From Nocardia grenadensis NBRC 108939 (GTDB lineage Bacteria; Actinomycetota; Actinomycetes; Mycobacteriales; Mycobacteriaceae): a stretch of DNA of 64,000 nt. Both the position numbers and the translations under genes were made by a program. The notes beneath the pieces are model-generated. The model did no database searches and was not told the origin of the DNA. It was given only the letters and a program-made list of their open reading frames with translations. The stretch is from assembly GCF_001613445.1 (NCBI RefSeq), contig NZ_BDCJ01000006.1, positions 1-64,000 on the forward strand. Reading direction: 5' to 3'. How positions within the stretch are numbered: position 1 is the first letter of the stretch; each line of letters opens with the position of its first letter. Shown here in pieces: positions 1 to 8,288 of the stretch.

Positions 1-497
1 AAACCCATGGCCCGGGCCTCCGCCCCGTCGAAGGTACGGCCGGTGAGCAGGATATCGGCGGCATTGGCCAGCCCGGCCAGCCGTGGCAGCGTCCAGTGCG
101 CGTAGCCGTCCGCGAGGACCCCGCGCCGGACCTGGCTCAGCGCGTAGACCGCGTCGTCGGCCATGTAGCGCAGATCGCACTGCAGCGCCAGCGCCAGCCC
201 GGCACCCACCGCGTGCCCGTTGACCGCCGCGATCACCGGTTTACGCACCCGGAACGGCGGCGGATCGATACTCGCGCTCACCTCGCCCACCCGGTCCGAC
301 AGGTCGGCGCCCGCACAGAAAGCGGGCGGGGTACCGGTGATCACCACGACTCGGATGGCGTCCTCGCTGTCACACCGTTTCAACGCGGCCCCCAGGGCCT
401 CGGTCATAGCAGGGTTGAACGCGTTCTGTTTCGCCGGCCGATTCAACGTGAGGACGGCGATGCCCGCTGAGACATCGACGAGCAATTCCGAACTCAT
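1..497 (-). CDS. Enoyl-CoA hydratase/isomerase family protein (3' part cut by window edge)
   Basis: The first 165 residues of a crotonase-fold protein are present; the rest lies left of position 1. The start is ATG at 497. Visible family features are an N-terminal beta-strand motif VLTLNRPAKQNAFN, the oxyanion-hole region with AFCAGADLSD, and the second CoA-pocket segment VNGHAVGAGLALALQCDLR. Crotonases of this type hydrate 2-enoyl-CoA esters or isomerise them during beta-oxidation in the cytoplasm. The substrate cannot be read from the fragment. It points the same way as the acyl-CoA dehydrogenase at 1225-2394, but about 730 bases of repeat-rich DNA separate them, so an operon is unlikely. 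Confidence 0.85.
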   Translation of the reverse strand, partial: MSSELLVDVSAGIAVLTLNRPAKQNAFNPAMTEALGAALKRCDSEDAIRVVVITGTPPAFCAGADLSDRVGEVSASIDPPPFRVRKPVIAAVNGHAVGAGLALALQCDLRYMADDAVYALSQVRRGVLADGYAHWTLPRLAGLANAADILLTGRTFDGAEARAMG

Positions 498-568
498 GGC
501 TCGGATGGTAGCCGGGTTTATGGCGCCGGGGCGCGCGCGGGGGTTGGGGATGTAGGCCGGTTCGGGGA

Positions 569-795
569 GGCGGGGGATGTGGGTTTGCCGGCGGAGTGGC
601 TGTGTTTCGGCGCGCCGGTTGAAGATGTGGATTGATTCGCGAAGGCGGGGGACGTGGGTTTGTTTGGTTGAGGTGCTGTGTTTTGGCGCGCCGGCTGAGG
701 CTGTGGGCTGATTCGCGAAGGCGGGGGACGTGGGCCTGCTCGCGAAGGTGGGGGATGTGGGCCTGCTCGTGAAGGTGCTGTGTTTTCGGCGCGCT
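569..795. repeat. Degenerate tandem repeat, period about 75 bp, about three copies
   Basis: Two alternating words recur. Word A (GGCGGGGGAYGTGGG) appears near 570, 644, 720 and 748. Word B (GCTGTGTTTTCGGCGCGC with small changes) appears near 600, 676 and 777. A-to-A and B-to-B distances are about 74-75 bases. The last unit carries an extra 28-base duplication of word A. The stretch TGATTCGCGAAGGCGGGGGA is shared exactly by 633-652 and 709-728. Reading frames across it are low-complexity and give no credible protein. Confidence 0.7.
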
Positions 796-807
796 GGCGC
801 GCGCGGG

Positions 808-866
808 GTCGAGGCCCCCTTGGTCTCGCCGTTTTGGCCTCGGGACTCGAGTCTTCGGCTCATGCG
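808..866 (+). repeat. Dispersed 60-bp element, copy 1 (inverted partner at 1128-1187)
   Basis: The segment starting GTCGAGGCCCCC and ending CTTCGGCTCATGCG matches the reverse complement of 1128-1187 with only a few substitutions. Both copies flank a gene-free spacer. The word combination resembles short intergenic repeats that recur across actinomycete genomes, but that link is inference from this single pair. Confidence 0.65.
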
Positions 867-1103
867 ATGTGCGGTGGGCCGTCCATAGAGAGCGACCGTT
901 GAGCACCTTCGGCCAAGGGGCGAGACGGGCCGCAACCCTTCGAGGTGTCTCGCAACACTCGACGCACGTGGGTTACGTCGGCATCCGATGTCCGTGTCGG
1001 ATGCCGACTCGACCGCCCGGCCGACCTGGCATCTGATCACTTCCACGAATAGCAGCGCCTGCTCGGTGCCGAGTCTTACCAGGCCCTGAAAGGGGCGAGG
1101 CCC

Positions 1104-1187
1104 GTCCCGCCGTTCAGGCCTCGAAAGCGCATGAGCCGAAGGCTCGAGTCTCGAGGCCTGAACGGCGGGACCTTCGGGGGCCTCGAC
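1104..1187. repeat. Dispersed 60-bp element, copy 2, within a 21-bp perfect inverted repeat
   Basis: Bases 1104-1124 (GTCCCGCCGTTCAGGCCTCGA) and 1151-1171 are exact reverse complements, 21 bp each, separated by 26 bases that contain a smaller hairpin (GAGCC-GAA-GGCTC). The second arm lies inside the 60-bp element at 1128-1187 that is the inverted partner of 808-866. The structure could fold as a large cruciform or an RNA hairpin. Confidence 0.7.
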
Positions 1188-1190
1188 CCC

Positions 1191-1209
1191 GCGGCGCCGA
1201 AGGCGCCGC
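1191..1209. terminator. Short GC hairpin after the acyl-CoA dehydrogenase gene
   Basis: GCGGCGCC, loop GAA, then GGCGCCGC: an 8-bp perfect stem 15 bases past the stop of the leftward gene ending at 1225. There is no T-run, as is common for actinobacterial terminators. Confidence 0.45.
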
Positions 1210-1224
1210 CAATAAACACAGCAG

Positions 1225-2394
1225 TTACCGCAGAACTTTGCGGCCGATGGCGTATTTGTGGACCTCGGTGGGCCCGTCGTAGAGGCGGAAGGGGCGCATA
1301 TCGCGGAAGATCATCTCGACCACCGTCTCGTCGCTGACGCCGATACCGCCCAGGATCTGGACGCAGCGGTCGGCGACCTTGAACAGTTCCTCGGAGACGA
1401 ATGATTTGGCCATCGAGCTCTCGTGGCGGGCCTTCTCGCCCTGGTCCATGAGCCAGCAGGTGTGCCAGATGGTCAGCCGGCACTGATGCAGCGCGATCTC
1501 GTTGTCGGCGATCATGAACGAGACGCCCTGGTGTTCGCCGAGGGTCTTGCCGAAGGCGGTACGGGTTTTGGCGTGGTCGATGGCGATGCTCTGGGCGCGT
1601 TCGGCGGCGCCGAGCCAGCGCATGCAGTGGGTGAGGCGGGCGGGGGCCAGGCGCAGCTGGGCGTAGCGCAGGGCTTGGCCCGCCTCGCCGAGCAGTGCTG
1701 ATTTCGGGAGGGTGAGGTTGTCGAAGCGGACCACACAGTGCCCGGCCACATAGTTGCGGTCCATGGTGTTCATGGTGCGTTCGATGACGATGCCCGGCCG
1801 GTCGCCGTCGGTGAGGAAGAGGGTGGGGCCGGCGGGTAGGTGGGGGTTGTCGCCGAGCAGCGCCATGATGATCCAGGTTTTCGCGCCGTTGGCGCCGGTG
1901 ATCAGCCATTTCCGGCCCTCGATGACGAAATTCTCGCCGTCGAAGGTGGCGGTGGTGGCGAGCTGGCCGGGGTCGGAGCCGGCGCCGTCGGGTTCGGTCA
2001 TGGCGAACACCGAGCGCTGGTGGCCGTCGATGACCGGCCGGAGGTAGCGCTCGGTCTGTTCCGGGTTCGCGATCTTGGAGAGCAGGAACATATTGCCCTC
2101 GTCGGGAGCGGCGCAGTTCATGGCGACCGGGCCCAGGGTCGACCAGCCGGCGGCTTCGTAGAGTACGGCCTGTTCCACGTGGGTGAGGCCGCGGCCGCCG
2201 AGCGCGGTGGAGGCCTGGATGGTCAGCAGGTTCTCGGCGCGGGCGAGTTCCACGAGTTCCTGGCGGAGTTCGTCGGTGGGGCCGTGCGAGGTGAGCCGTG
2301 GGTCGCGCTCGTAGGGCACGATCTTGTCTGCGACGAATGCGCGGACCCGGTCACGTTCGGTGGCGAGCTCGGCGGGAATCGTGAAGTCGATCAT
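1225..2394 (-). CDS. Acyl-CoA dehydrogenase, ACAD10/11-like
   Basis: A 389-residue flavoprotein of normal length that oxidises an acyl-CoA to a 2-enoyl-CoA and passes electrons to ETF. Visible motifs are the N-terminal helical domain, the FAD/substrate segment FAMTEPDGAGSDP, the beta-domain WLITGANGAKTW, and the C-terminal helical domain with QILGGIG and RLYDGPTEVHKYAIGRKVLR. The C-terminal YDGPTEVH signature is usual for ACAD10/11-type and medium-to-branched-chain enzymes. It ends 15 bases before a GC hairpin. The substrate is unknown. It is not one of the steroid FadE proteins recognised elsewhere in the window. Confidence 0.85.
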   Translation of the reverse strand: MIDFTIPAELATERDRVRAFVADKIVPYERDPRLTSHGPTDELRQELVELARAENLLTIQASTALGGRGLTHVEQAVLYEAAGWSTLGPVAMNCAAPDEGNMFLLSKIANPEQTERYLRPVIDGHQRSVFAMTEPDGAGSDPGQLATTATFDGENFVIEGRKWLITGANGAKTWIIMALLGDNPHLPAGPTLFLTDGDRPGIVIERTMNTMDRNYVAGHCVVRFDNLTLPKSALLGEAGQALRYAQLRLAPARLTHCMRWLGAAERAQSIAIDHAKTRTAFGKTLGEHQGVSFMIADNEIALHQCRLTIWHTCWLMDQGEKARHESSMAKSFVSEELFKVADRCVQILGGIGVSDETVVEMIFRDMRPFRLYDGPTEVHKYAIGRKVLR

Positions 2395-2475
2395 GTGGTC
2401 ACCTTCGTCCGGGGCGTTGAAGGACGAGCATACGAAACTTTGCCACCCGGACTGAAGGCACCTGCCCGCAGCTAC

Positions 2476-3342
2476 TCAGCGGACCCGGGCGACCTGTCGT
2501 TGCCGCACCCCGATCACCCGGCAGACCAGGTAGATCACGAACGAGATCGTGGTGACGAAGGTGGAGACCGGCGCCCCCGGCGCCAGCGACAGCAGGATGC
2601 CGCCCACCGCGGAGATCTCGGCGAAGACGACCGCCAGTACGGTGGCCCGCACCGGGTCGGCGGTGAGCTGTGCCGCTGCGGCCGCCGGGGTGATGAGCAG
2701 TGCGAGCACCAGCAGGGCACCGACGATCTGGACACCGAAAGCCGCCGTGATCCCGAGCATCACCGCGAACAGGATGGACAGCGCCCGCACCGGCACACCC
2801 CGGGCCACCGCGACCTCGGGATCGGTGCTGGCGAACAGCAGCGGCCGGTACACCACGGCCAGTACGGCGAGCACCGCGGCGGTGCAGGTGGCCAGCAGCG
2901 TCAGGCCACCGAAACCTACGCTCACCACCTGTCCGGTCAGCAGCGAGAATTTCGATCCCGCGCGTTCGGGACCGAGCCACAGGAAAAGCACCGACAGGCC
3001 GAGGCCGAATGACAGCACCACCGCGATCACCGAATCGCGCTCTCTGGCCCGGGTGCCGAGCACCCCGAACAGCACGGCCGCCACCACCGACCCGGCGATC
3101 GCCCCGAGCCCGACGCCCGCGCCCACCAGCAGCGCGGCGGCCGCACCGGTCAGCGAGAGCTCGCTGGTGCCGTGTACCGCGAACGACATCTGCCGGCTGA
3201 TGATCAGCGGGCCGATCACCCCGGCGAGCAGCCCGAGCAGGGCCGCCGCGACCACGGCCTGCTGTACGAAGTCGTAGCCGAGCAGGTGCGCGGTGGTCTG
3301 GATATCGAAGATCTCGCCCAGCATCTCGGAGAGCTTGTCCAT
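2476..3342 (-). CDS. Zn/Mn ABC transporter permease (ZnuB-type)
   Basis: A 288-residue hydrophobic protein with about eight to nine predicted membrane helices, of the ABC-3 family that forms the channel of metal-ion importers. Segments such as LGLLAGVIGPLIISRQMSF, where the family has its conserved early helix pair, and LLVLALLITPAAAAAQL, a family hallmark, are present. It starts on the base next to the stop of the ATPase gene, so the two are translationally linked. Together with the ATPase and the lipoprotein upstream it forms a complete importer in the order binding protein, ATPase, permease. The metal is probably zinc, given the operator upstream, though manganese cannot be excluded. Confidence 0.88.
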   Translation of the reverse strand: MDKLSEMLGEIFDIQTTAHLLGYDFVQQAVVAAALLGLLAGVIGPLIISRQMSFAVHGTSELSLTGAAAALLVGAGVGLGAIAGSVVAAVLFGVLGTRARERDSVIAVVLSFGLGLSVLFLWLGPERAGSKFSLLTGQVVSVGFGGLTLLATCTAAVLAVLAVVYRPLLFASTDPEVAVARGVPVRALSILFAVMLGITAAFGVQIVGALLVLALLITPAAAAAQLTADPVRATVLAVVFAEISAVGGILLSLAPGAPVSTFVTTISFVIYLVCRVIGVRQRQVARVR

Positions 3343-4317
3343 CTATCCGTTCGCCTGTCCCGCTCGCTGGGTGAGTTCGGCCAGGGGGTCACCGGCGTGC
3401 GGGGTCCCCGGCTCCCCGTGACAGTGCGCGCCGGCCGTGCCGAGGGCGTCCATGGTGTCGCCGGTGCCGACCACGACCAGCCTGCCCCGGACGCGCAGCA
3501 CATCGACCTCGGTCTGGTAGAGCTCGGAGAGGACCGCGGAGGTCATGACCTCGTCCGGGGTGCCGATCCGGAACTTCCCGCCGACCAGGTAGAGGACGCG
3601 GTCCACCAGCGGCAGGATCGGGTTGATCTCGTGGGTGACGAAAAGCACCGATGTGCCGTGGTGGCGGCGGCGGGCGTCGATCAGCCCGGAGACCAGCTGT
3701 TGGCTGGCCAGGTCGAGGCTCAGCAGTGGTTCGTCGCAGAGCAGCACCGAGGGATCGCCGACCAGTGCCTGCGCCACCCGCAACCGCTGCTGTTCGCCGC
3801 CGGACATGCTCTCCAGCGGGGCCTCGGCGAACCTCTCCGCACCGACATCGGCGATCGCGGCGGCGACCTTGCGCCGGCGCTCGGCGCGTGCCCGCAGACC
3901 CAGCCCCCAGCGGTGGCCGTCCACGCCGAGACCGACCAGGTCGACACCGCGTAACTGCACGCCCGCGTCGATGGTTCGCTGCTGCGGTATGTAACCGATA
4001 TCCGGGTGGCCGGCGCGCGGCGCGGCACCGGCGATCCGGGCGCTGCCCGAGCTCAGGGCCAGTTGGCCGAGCAGCACCCGGAGCAGCGACGTCTTTCCGG
4101 AGCCGTTGGGTCCGAGCACGGCGATGAACTCGCCCCGGGCGATGCTGAGGTCCAGTTCCCGCCACAGGACGCGGTCGCCGAATGCCAGTGTGGCCCCTTC
4201 GAGCCGTACGGCGGGCTCTGGCGCGGGCCGAGCGGAGTCGTCGAAGCGCTCGGCCGCGACACTGCCGTCACCGGCCGTCGTGGCACGGTGCGCTGTCGAG
4301 GCGATATCGCTGCTCAT
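3343..4317 (-). CDS. Zn/Mn ABC transporter ATP-binding protein (ZnuC-type)
   Basis: A 324-residue ATPase that powers the permease. It has Walker A (GPNGSGKTS), the ABC signature (MSGGEQQRLRVAQA), Walker B (SVLLCDEPLL) and the switch histidine (FVTHE). It is longer than the usual roughly 250 residues. An N-terminal extension of about 35 residues precedes the domain, and a C-terminal tail carries AHCHGEPGTPHAGD, a His-rich stretch that could sense or buffer metal (inference). It lies between the binding protein (27-base gap) and the permease (no gap). Confidence 0.9.
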   Translation of the reverse strand: MSSDIASTAHRATTAGDGSVAAERFDDSARPAPEPAVRLEGATLAFGDRVLWRELDLSIARGEFIAVLGPNGSGKTSLLRVLLGQLALSSGSARIAGAAPRAGHPDIGYIPQQRTIDAGVQLRGVDLVGLGVDGHRWGLGLRARAERRRKVAAAIADVGAERFAEAPLESMSGGEQQRLRVAQALVGDPSVLLCDEPLLSLDLASQQLVSGLIDARRRHHGTSVLFVTHEINPILPLVDRVLYLVGGKFRIGTPDEVMTSAVLSELYQTEVDVLRVRGRLVVVGTGDTMDALGTAGAHCHGEPGTPHAGDPLAELTQRAGQANG

Positions 4318-4344
4318 ATCGATCCATCCGTTCCTCGGGTGCCG

Positions 4345-5235
4345 TCAGCCGATGGCGTCGGCGAGCGCCTGGGCGTTCTGCGTCTGCCACGTTACGAAAT
4401 CCGTTCCGGACGGCAGGGTTTCGGTCACCTCCACCACCGGTATGCCGGCGGTGACGGCGGCATCGCGCAGCTCCCGGCCCACCTTGTCCTCGGTCTGCAC
4501 GTTGTAGACCAGGACCGCGACCTGCTTGCCGGTGATCAGGTCACGGGTGGCGGCGACCGCCGCGGGCGACGGATCGGTTTCCTGCTCGATCGCCTCCTGG
4601 TAGTCCCGGGGCGTCCGGTCGACGGTACCGGCATCCTGGAGCAGGTAGTACGCCAGCGGTTCGGTTTGCAGGACCGGGGTGCCGGGGTGATCGGCGGCGA
4701 TCGCGTCGGTACTCGCGCCGACCTGTTCCAGCCGGTCGGCGAGCTGCGCCGCCCGGTCGGTGTAGTCCTGGGCGTGCGCGGGATCGATCTCGGCGAGTTG
4801 TTCGCCGATCTGTCCGGCGACCAGCGCGACGGTTTCCATGTCGTACCAGACGTGCTCGTTCGAATCGTCCCGGATCGCCTCGTCCCGGGCTGCGACCGCC
4901 TCGACGGTGCGCTTGTCGCGGCCCTCGATCGCCTTCGCAATGAACTCGTCGTAGTGGCCGCCGTTGTACACGACCAGATCGGCATCGCTGAGTTGCGCGG
5001 ATTCCGATGCCGAGGTTTCGTGCGAATGCGGATCGGCGGTGGGGTCGGAAATGATGGCGGAGACGTCGGCATCGGGTCCCGCGACGGTGCTCGCGATATC
5101 GGCCCAGACATTGGTCGAGGCGATTACCGACGGTTTACCGGAATCGGAGCCGGCCCCGCCGCAGGCGGTGAGCGCCGCGGTCGTCGCCACCCCCACGGCG
5201 ATGATCAGAGCGCTACGGGCATAGTGAGGTGACAC
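4345..5235 (-). CDS. Zn/Mn ABC transporter substrate-binding lipoprotein (ZnuA-type)
   Basis: A 296-residue secreted lipoprotein. The signal peptide ends in a lipobox (LTACGG), so it should be anchored to the outer face of the membrane. The cluster A-I fold is indicated by VIASTNVWADIASTVAG, a metal-ligand histidine loop (PHSHETSASES), ADLVVYNGGHYDEF and NEHVWYD. The start is GTG at 5235, 21 bases downstream of a palindrome that resembles a Zur box. First gene of the transporter operon 5235 to 2476. The long His-rich loop typical of some ZnuA proteins is missing, so manganese remains possible. Confidence 0.88.
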   Translation of the reverse strand: MSPHYARSALIIAVGVATTAALTACGGAGSDSGKPSVIASTNVWADIASTVAGPDADVSAIISDPTADPHSHETSASESAQLSDADLVVYNGGHYDEFIAKAIEGRDKRTVEAVAARDEAIRDDSNEHVWYDMETVALVAGQIGEQLAEIDPAHAQDYTDRAAQLADRLEQVGASTDAIAADHPGTPVLQTEPLAYYLLQDAGTVDRTPRDYQEAIEQETDPSPAAVAATRDLITGKQVAVLVYNVQTEDKVGRELRDAAVTAGIPVVEVTETLPSGTDFVTWQTQNAQALADAIG

Positions 5236-5255
5236 GGCAAGTACCTACCAGGGTT

Positions 5256-5274
5256 AATGGAAATCGTTTCCGTT
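5256..5274. promoter_or_regulatory. Zur-like operator upstream of the metal transporter operon
   Basis: AATGGAAATCGTTTCCGTT is an imperfect 19-bp palindrome centred at 5265 with exact arms GGAAA/TTTCC. It resembles the actinobacterial Zur consensus TGAAAATGATTTTCA and sits just upstream of the lipoprotein start. Zinc-dependent repression is the expected effect. Confidence 0.55.
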
Positions 5275-5436
5275 TTACTTTAGCAGCCCTGGTGAGGAGC
5301 TCTGAACCGACCGCCCAGTTCCAACAGTTCCCGGCGCGCGGTCATTCCGGGCCGCGGGCGCCGATCCACCCGCCGGAAAGCGTTGGGACGGCGGGCGCTC
5401 CGCGGCCCGCCGTCCTCGCTCACCGAGCGGCCGACT

Positions 5437-7989
5437 CTATTTCCCGAGCAACTGCGCGCAACGCAGCAGGCCCAGGTGGCTGTATGCCTGGGGATGGTTG
5501 CCCAGGGACCGTTCGGCGACCGGGTCGTATTCCTCGCTGAGCAGCCCGGTGGGTCCGGCCACATCCACCAGCTGCGCGAACAGCGCTTCGGCGTCGGACC
5601 GTTTGCCGATCAGCAGGTAGGCCTCCACCAGCCAGGCGGCGCACAGGTGGAACCCGCCCTCGCCGCCGGGCAGACCGTCGTCGTGGTGGTAGCGGTACAC
5701 CGTGGATCCACTACGCAGTTCGGCCTCGGTGGCCACCACCGTCGCGGCGAACCGCGGGTCGGTGGGATCGATCAGGCCGCTGAGTCCGATGTGCAGGGTC
5801 GCCGCGTCGAGATCGGTGCCGTCGTAGGCGGCGGTGTAGGACTGCACTTCGTCGTTCCAGCCCTTGGCCTTGACCTCCGCGGCGATGGTTTCGCGCAGCG
5901 GCGCCCAGTCGCTGTCGACGGTCCGGTCGAACTTCTCCGCCAGGGTCAGCGCCCGGTCGATCGTGAGCCAGCCCATCACCTTCGAGTAGACGTGGTGGCG
6001 GGGGTTGCCGCGGATCTCCCAGATGCCGTGGTCGGGTTCGGTCCAGCGGCGCTGCACCGCCGAGACCATGGCGTGCACGAGTTCCCAGTCGGCGTCGGGC
6101 AGTACCTTGCGCGGATCGGTGGTGCCCTGCTTCTCCCGGGCGTGGGCCAGGCTGGTGATGAGGTCCACGATCGGGCCGAAGACGTCCAGCTGGACCTGCA
6201 TATTGGCCGCGTTGCCGACCCGCACCGGCCGGGATCCGGCGTAGCCGGGCAGCTGATCGATCACGGCCTCCGGCGGCAGGGTTTCGCCGTAGATGGTGTA
6301 CAGCGGGTGCAGGCGTTCGGGGCCGGGCAGGGTCTCCAGCACCCGGTGCACCCATTCCAGATACTGTTCGGCCTCGCCCAGGGAACCCAGCGAGACCAGC
6401 GCGCTCGCGGTCAGCGCGGCATCGCGCAGCCAGCAGTAGCGGTAGTCCCAGTTGCGAACGCCGCCGATATCCTCCGGCAGCGAGGTGGTGGCCGCGGCCA
6501 GGATCGATCCGGACGGGGCGTGCACCAGCCCGCGCAGGGTGAGCGCGGACCGTTTCATCAGATCGGGTTTGAGGGCGGGCAGGTCCAGGGTCGCCGCCCA
6601 TTCCTTCCAGTACAGTTCGGCGATCCGCCGCCGTTCGCCCTCCCCGGTGGCGGCGGGGGTGAGATCGTGTGTGCCGCAACGCAGTTCCAGGACGATGGGA
6701 CTGTCGGACGGGTCCACGATCGCGGTGGCCGTATCGTGTGCGCCGTCGCTGTGGATCTGCCACTGCACCCCGGGGGCGCGCAGTACGACCGGATCGTTGG
6801 TGCCCCAGACCCGCAGGCCGTCGGTTTCCACCTGGATGGACACCGGAACCTGGCCGAACTCCGGACGCGGGGCGAAGCTGATCTCAGCGGGAGCAGTACC
6901 GGTGATCACCCGGGTGAGATCGGTGCGGTCGGGGTCCACGTCATGCGGAAGATAGTCGGTGACCTGCAGTTTCGCCCAGCGGGTCTCGACGGTCATGGTG
7001 CCGTCGACGTACCGCTGGGACAGCGGCAGGCCCGGTCGCTGCGGGGTGATGGAGAAGTGCCCGGCGTCCATACCGCCCAGCAGATGGGCGAAGACGGCGG
7101 CCGAATCCGGTTCCGGGTGGCAGAACCAGGTGACGGTGGCGTCGGGGGTGACCAGGGCGACCGAACGCGGACTGGCCATCATGGTCAGCCGTTCGATCCG
7201 GGGCGCGCTGGCGCCGGCCAGCCAGGTGCGGCGTTCCTCGAGCAGGAATGCCAGCGCGTGCGAGACCGCTTCGGTGCTGTCGACCCGGTATTTGGCCAGC
7301 GATTCGCCCTCGCCGACCTTGATACCGATATCGGGTCCGCTCAGCGCGCGGAACGCTTTCTCATCGGTGACGTCGTCGCCGAAGAACACCGCCGCCGAGG
7401 CGCTTTCCTGGTGGCGGACCGTGCTGAGGGCCGAACCCTTGTCGGTCGGCACCACAGCCAGTTCGATCACGGCCTTACCCTCGGTGACCTGCACACCGAC
7501 CCAGCAGGCCGGACCCTGGCGGGCCTGGCCGAGGGCGCGGCGGCCGATCTCGGGGGTGGCGTTGCGCACATGTAGCGCGACGCTGGCGGGTTTGGTCTCC
7601 ACCGTGACGCCCGGATGGTCAGCGGCGATCTTGTTGAGGGCGGTCACCACTTCCCGTAGCAACTGCCTGGCGTCACTGTCGATGGCGTGTACGAAACCCA
7701 CGTCGAATTCCGAGCCGTGGCTGCCGATCAGTTGCACTTCGACCGGTAGCCGGGAGAGGGCGGCGAGGTCACGCAGCGCTCTGCCGGATATGACCGCGGC
7801 CGTGGTGCCGGACAGCCCGGCCAGCGCGCGTAATGCCCGCACGGATTCCCCGTGCGGGTACGCCTTGGCCGGATCGGAGACAATGGGAGCGAGTGTCCCG
7901 TCGTAGTCCGATGCGACGAGCAGTCGAGGGACGCGTGCGACCGTCGACAGCGCTCGGCGGAGTTCCAGTGGCAGATCCTGTGCGCTCAC
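5437..7989 (-). CDS. Fused trehalose-6-phosphate phosphatase / GH15 glucosidase
   Basis: An 850-residue two-domain protein. Residues 1 to about 250 are an OtsB-type HAD phosphatase: DYDGTLAP at 28-35 holds the nucleophile and acid/base aspartates, and FFGDDVTDEKAF is the metal-binding motif. From about 265 on it is a GH15 (glucoamylase/trehalase) enzyme with VRNWDYRYCWLRDA and a C-terminal LLSEEYDPVAERSLGNHPQA segment. OtsB converts trehalose-6-phosphate to trehalose, and GH15 relatives in actinobacteria hydrolyse trehalose or alpha-glucans. The fusion puts a trehalose-making and a possible trehalose-breaking activity on one chain. No signal peptide is seen, so it should be cytoplasmic. It stands alone, with no otsA in the window. 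Confidence 0.88.
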   Translation of the reverse strand: MSAQDLPLELRRALSTVARVPRLLVASDYDGTLAPIVSDPAKAYPHGESVRALRALAGLSGTTAAVISGRALRDLAALSRLPVEVQLIGSHGSEFDVGFVHAIDSDARQLLREVVTALNKIAADHPGVTVETKPASVALHVRNATPEIGRRALGQARQGPACWVGVQVTEGKAVIELAVVPTDKGSALSTVRHQESASAAVFFGDDVTDEKAFRALSGPDIGIKVGEGESLAKYRVDSTEAVSHALAFLLEERRTWLAGASAPRIERLTMMASPRSVALVTPDATVTWFCHPEPDSAAVFAHLLGGMDAGHFSITPQRPGLPLSQRYVDGTMTVETRWAKLQVTDYLPHDVDPDRTDLTRVITGTAPAEISFAPRPEFGQVPVSIQVETDGLRVWGTNDPVVLRAPGVQWQIHSDGAHDTATAIVDPSDSPIVLELRCGTHDLTPAATGEGERRRIAELYWKEWAATLDLPALKPDLMKRSALTLRGLVHAPSGSILAAATTSLPEDIGGVRNWDYRYCWLRDAALTASALVSLGSLGEAEQYLEWVHRVLETLPGPERLHPLYTIYGETLPPEAVIDQLPGYAGSRPVRVGNAANMQVQLDVFGPIVDLITSLAHAREKQGTTDPRKVLPDADWELVHAMVSAVQRRWTEPDHGIWEIRGNPRHHVYSKVMGWLTIDRALTLAEKFDRTVDSDWAPLRETIAAEVKAKGWNDEVQSYTAAYDGTDLDAATLHIGLSGLIDPTDPRFAATVVATEAELRSGSTVYRYHHDDGLPGGEGGFHLCAAWLVEAYLLIGKRSDAEALFAQLVDVAGPTGLLSEEYDPVAERSLGNHPQAYSHLGLLRCAQLLGK

Positions 7990-8288
7990 ACATCCAACCT
8001 ATTGATCGGAGTTTTCGTTAAGAGGGGGCGCGCATGACAATACTGTGTCACGTCCGCTGATCCGATTCGGCGGGAAGTGTGGGCGGGTGCCCCCGGCTCG
8101 ACGTGCGAGCGGAGGCGCGCCCGGTGGCGGCCGGCGCGGAATCCGAGGGCCGAGCTCACCGGCGCCGGTGGTGGATTGCGAGGTTTTTCCGGCTCGCGCG
8201 ACACCGCAGCGAACGCCTGATCACCCCCGCGTCCCACCGGGTCGACGAGCAGTCGGCCGCCCGGTCGGCGGGCGCGGTGGCGCAGGCC
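7990..8288. other. Gene-free interval between kstR and the trehalose fusion gene
   Basis: About 300 bases hold no convincing gene. Open frames here are short and arginine/proline-rich, as expected for random GC-rich DNA. The promoter of the leftward fusion gene should lie near 7990-8040, where the GC content drops. Confidence 0.5.

Noticed and set aside
569..795. CRISPR array
   Set aside because: The repeats are degenerate and purely GT/GC-rich, there are no distinct spacers of equal length and no cas genes are in the window.
5383..7575. Rightward open frame of 730 codons
   Set aside because: It is the antisense shadow of the trehalose phosphatase/GH15 gene; the product is Gly/Arg/His-rich with no known fold, and the leftward frame has clear motifs.
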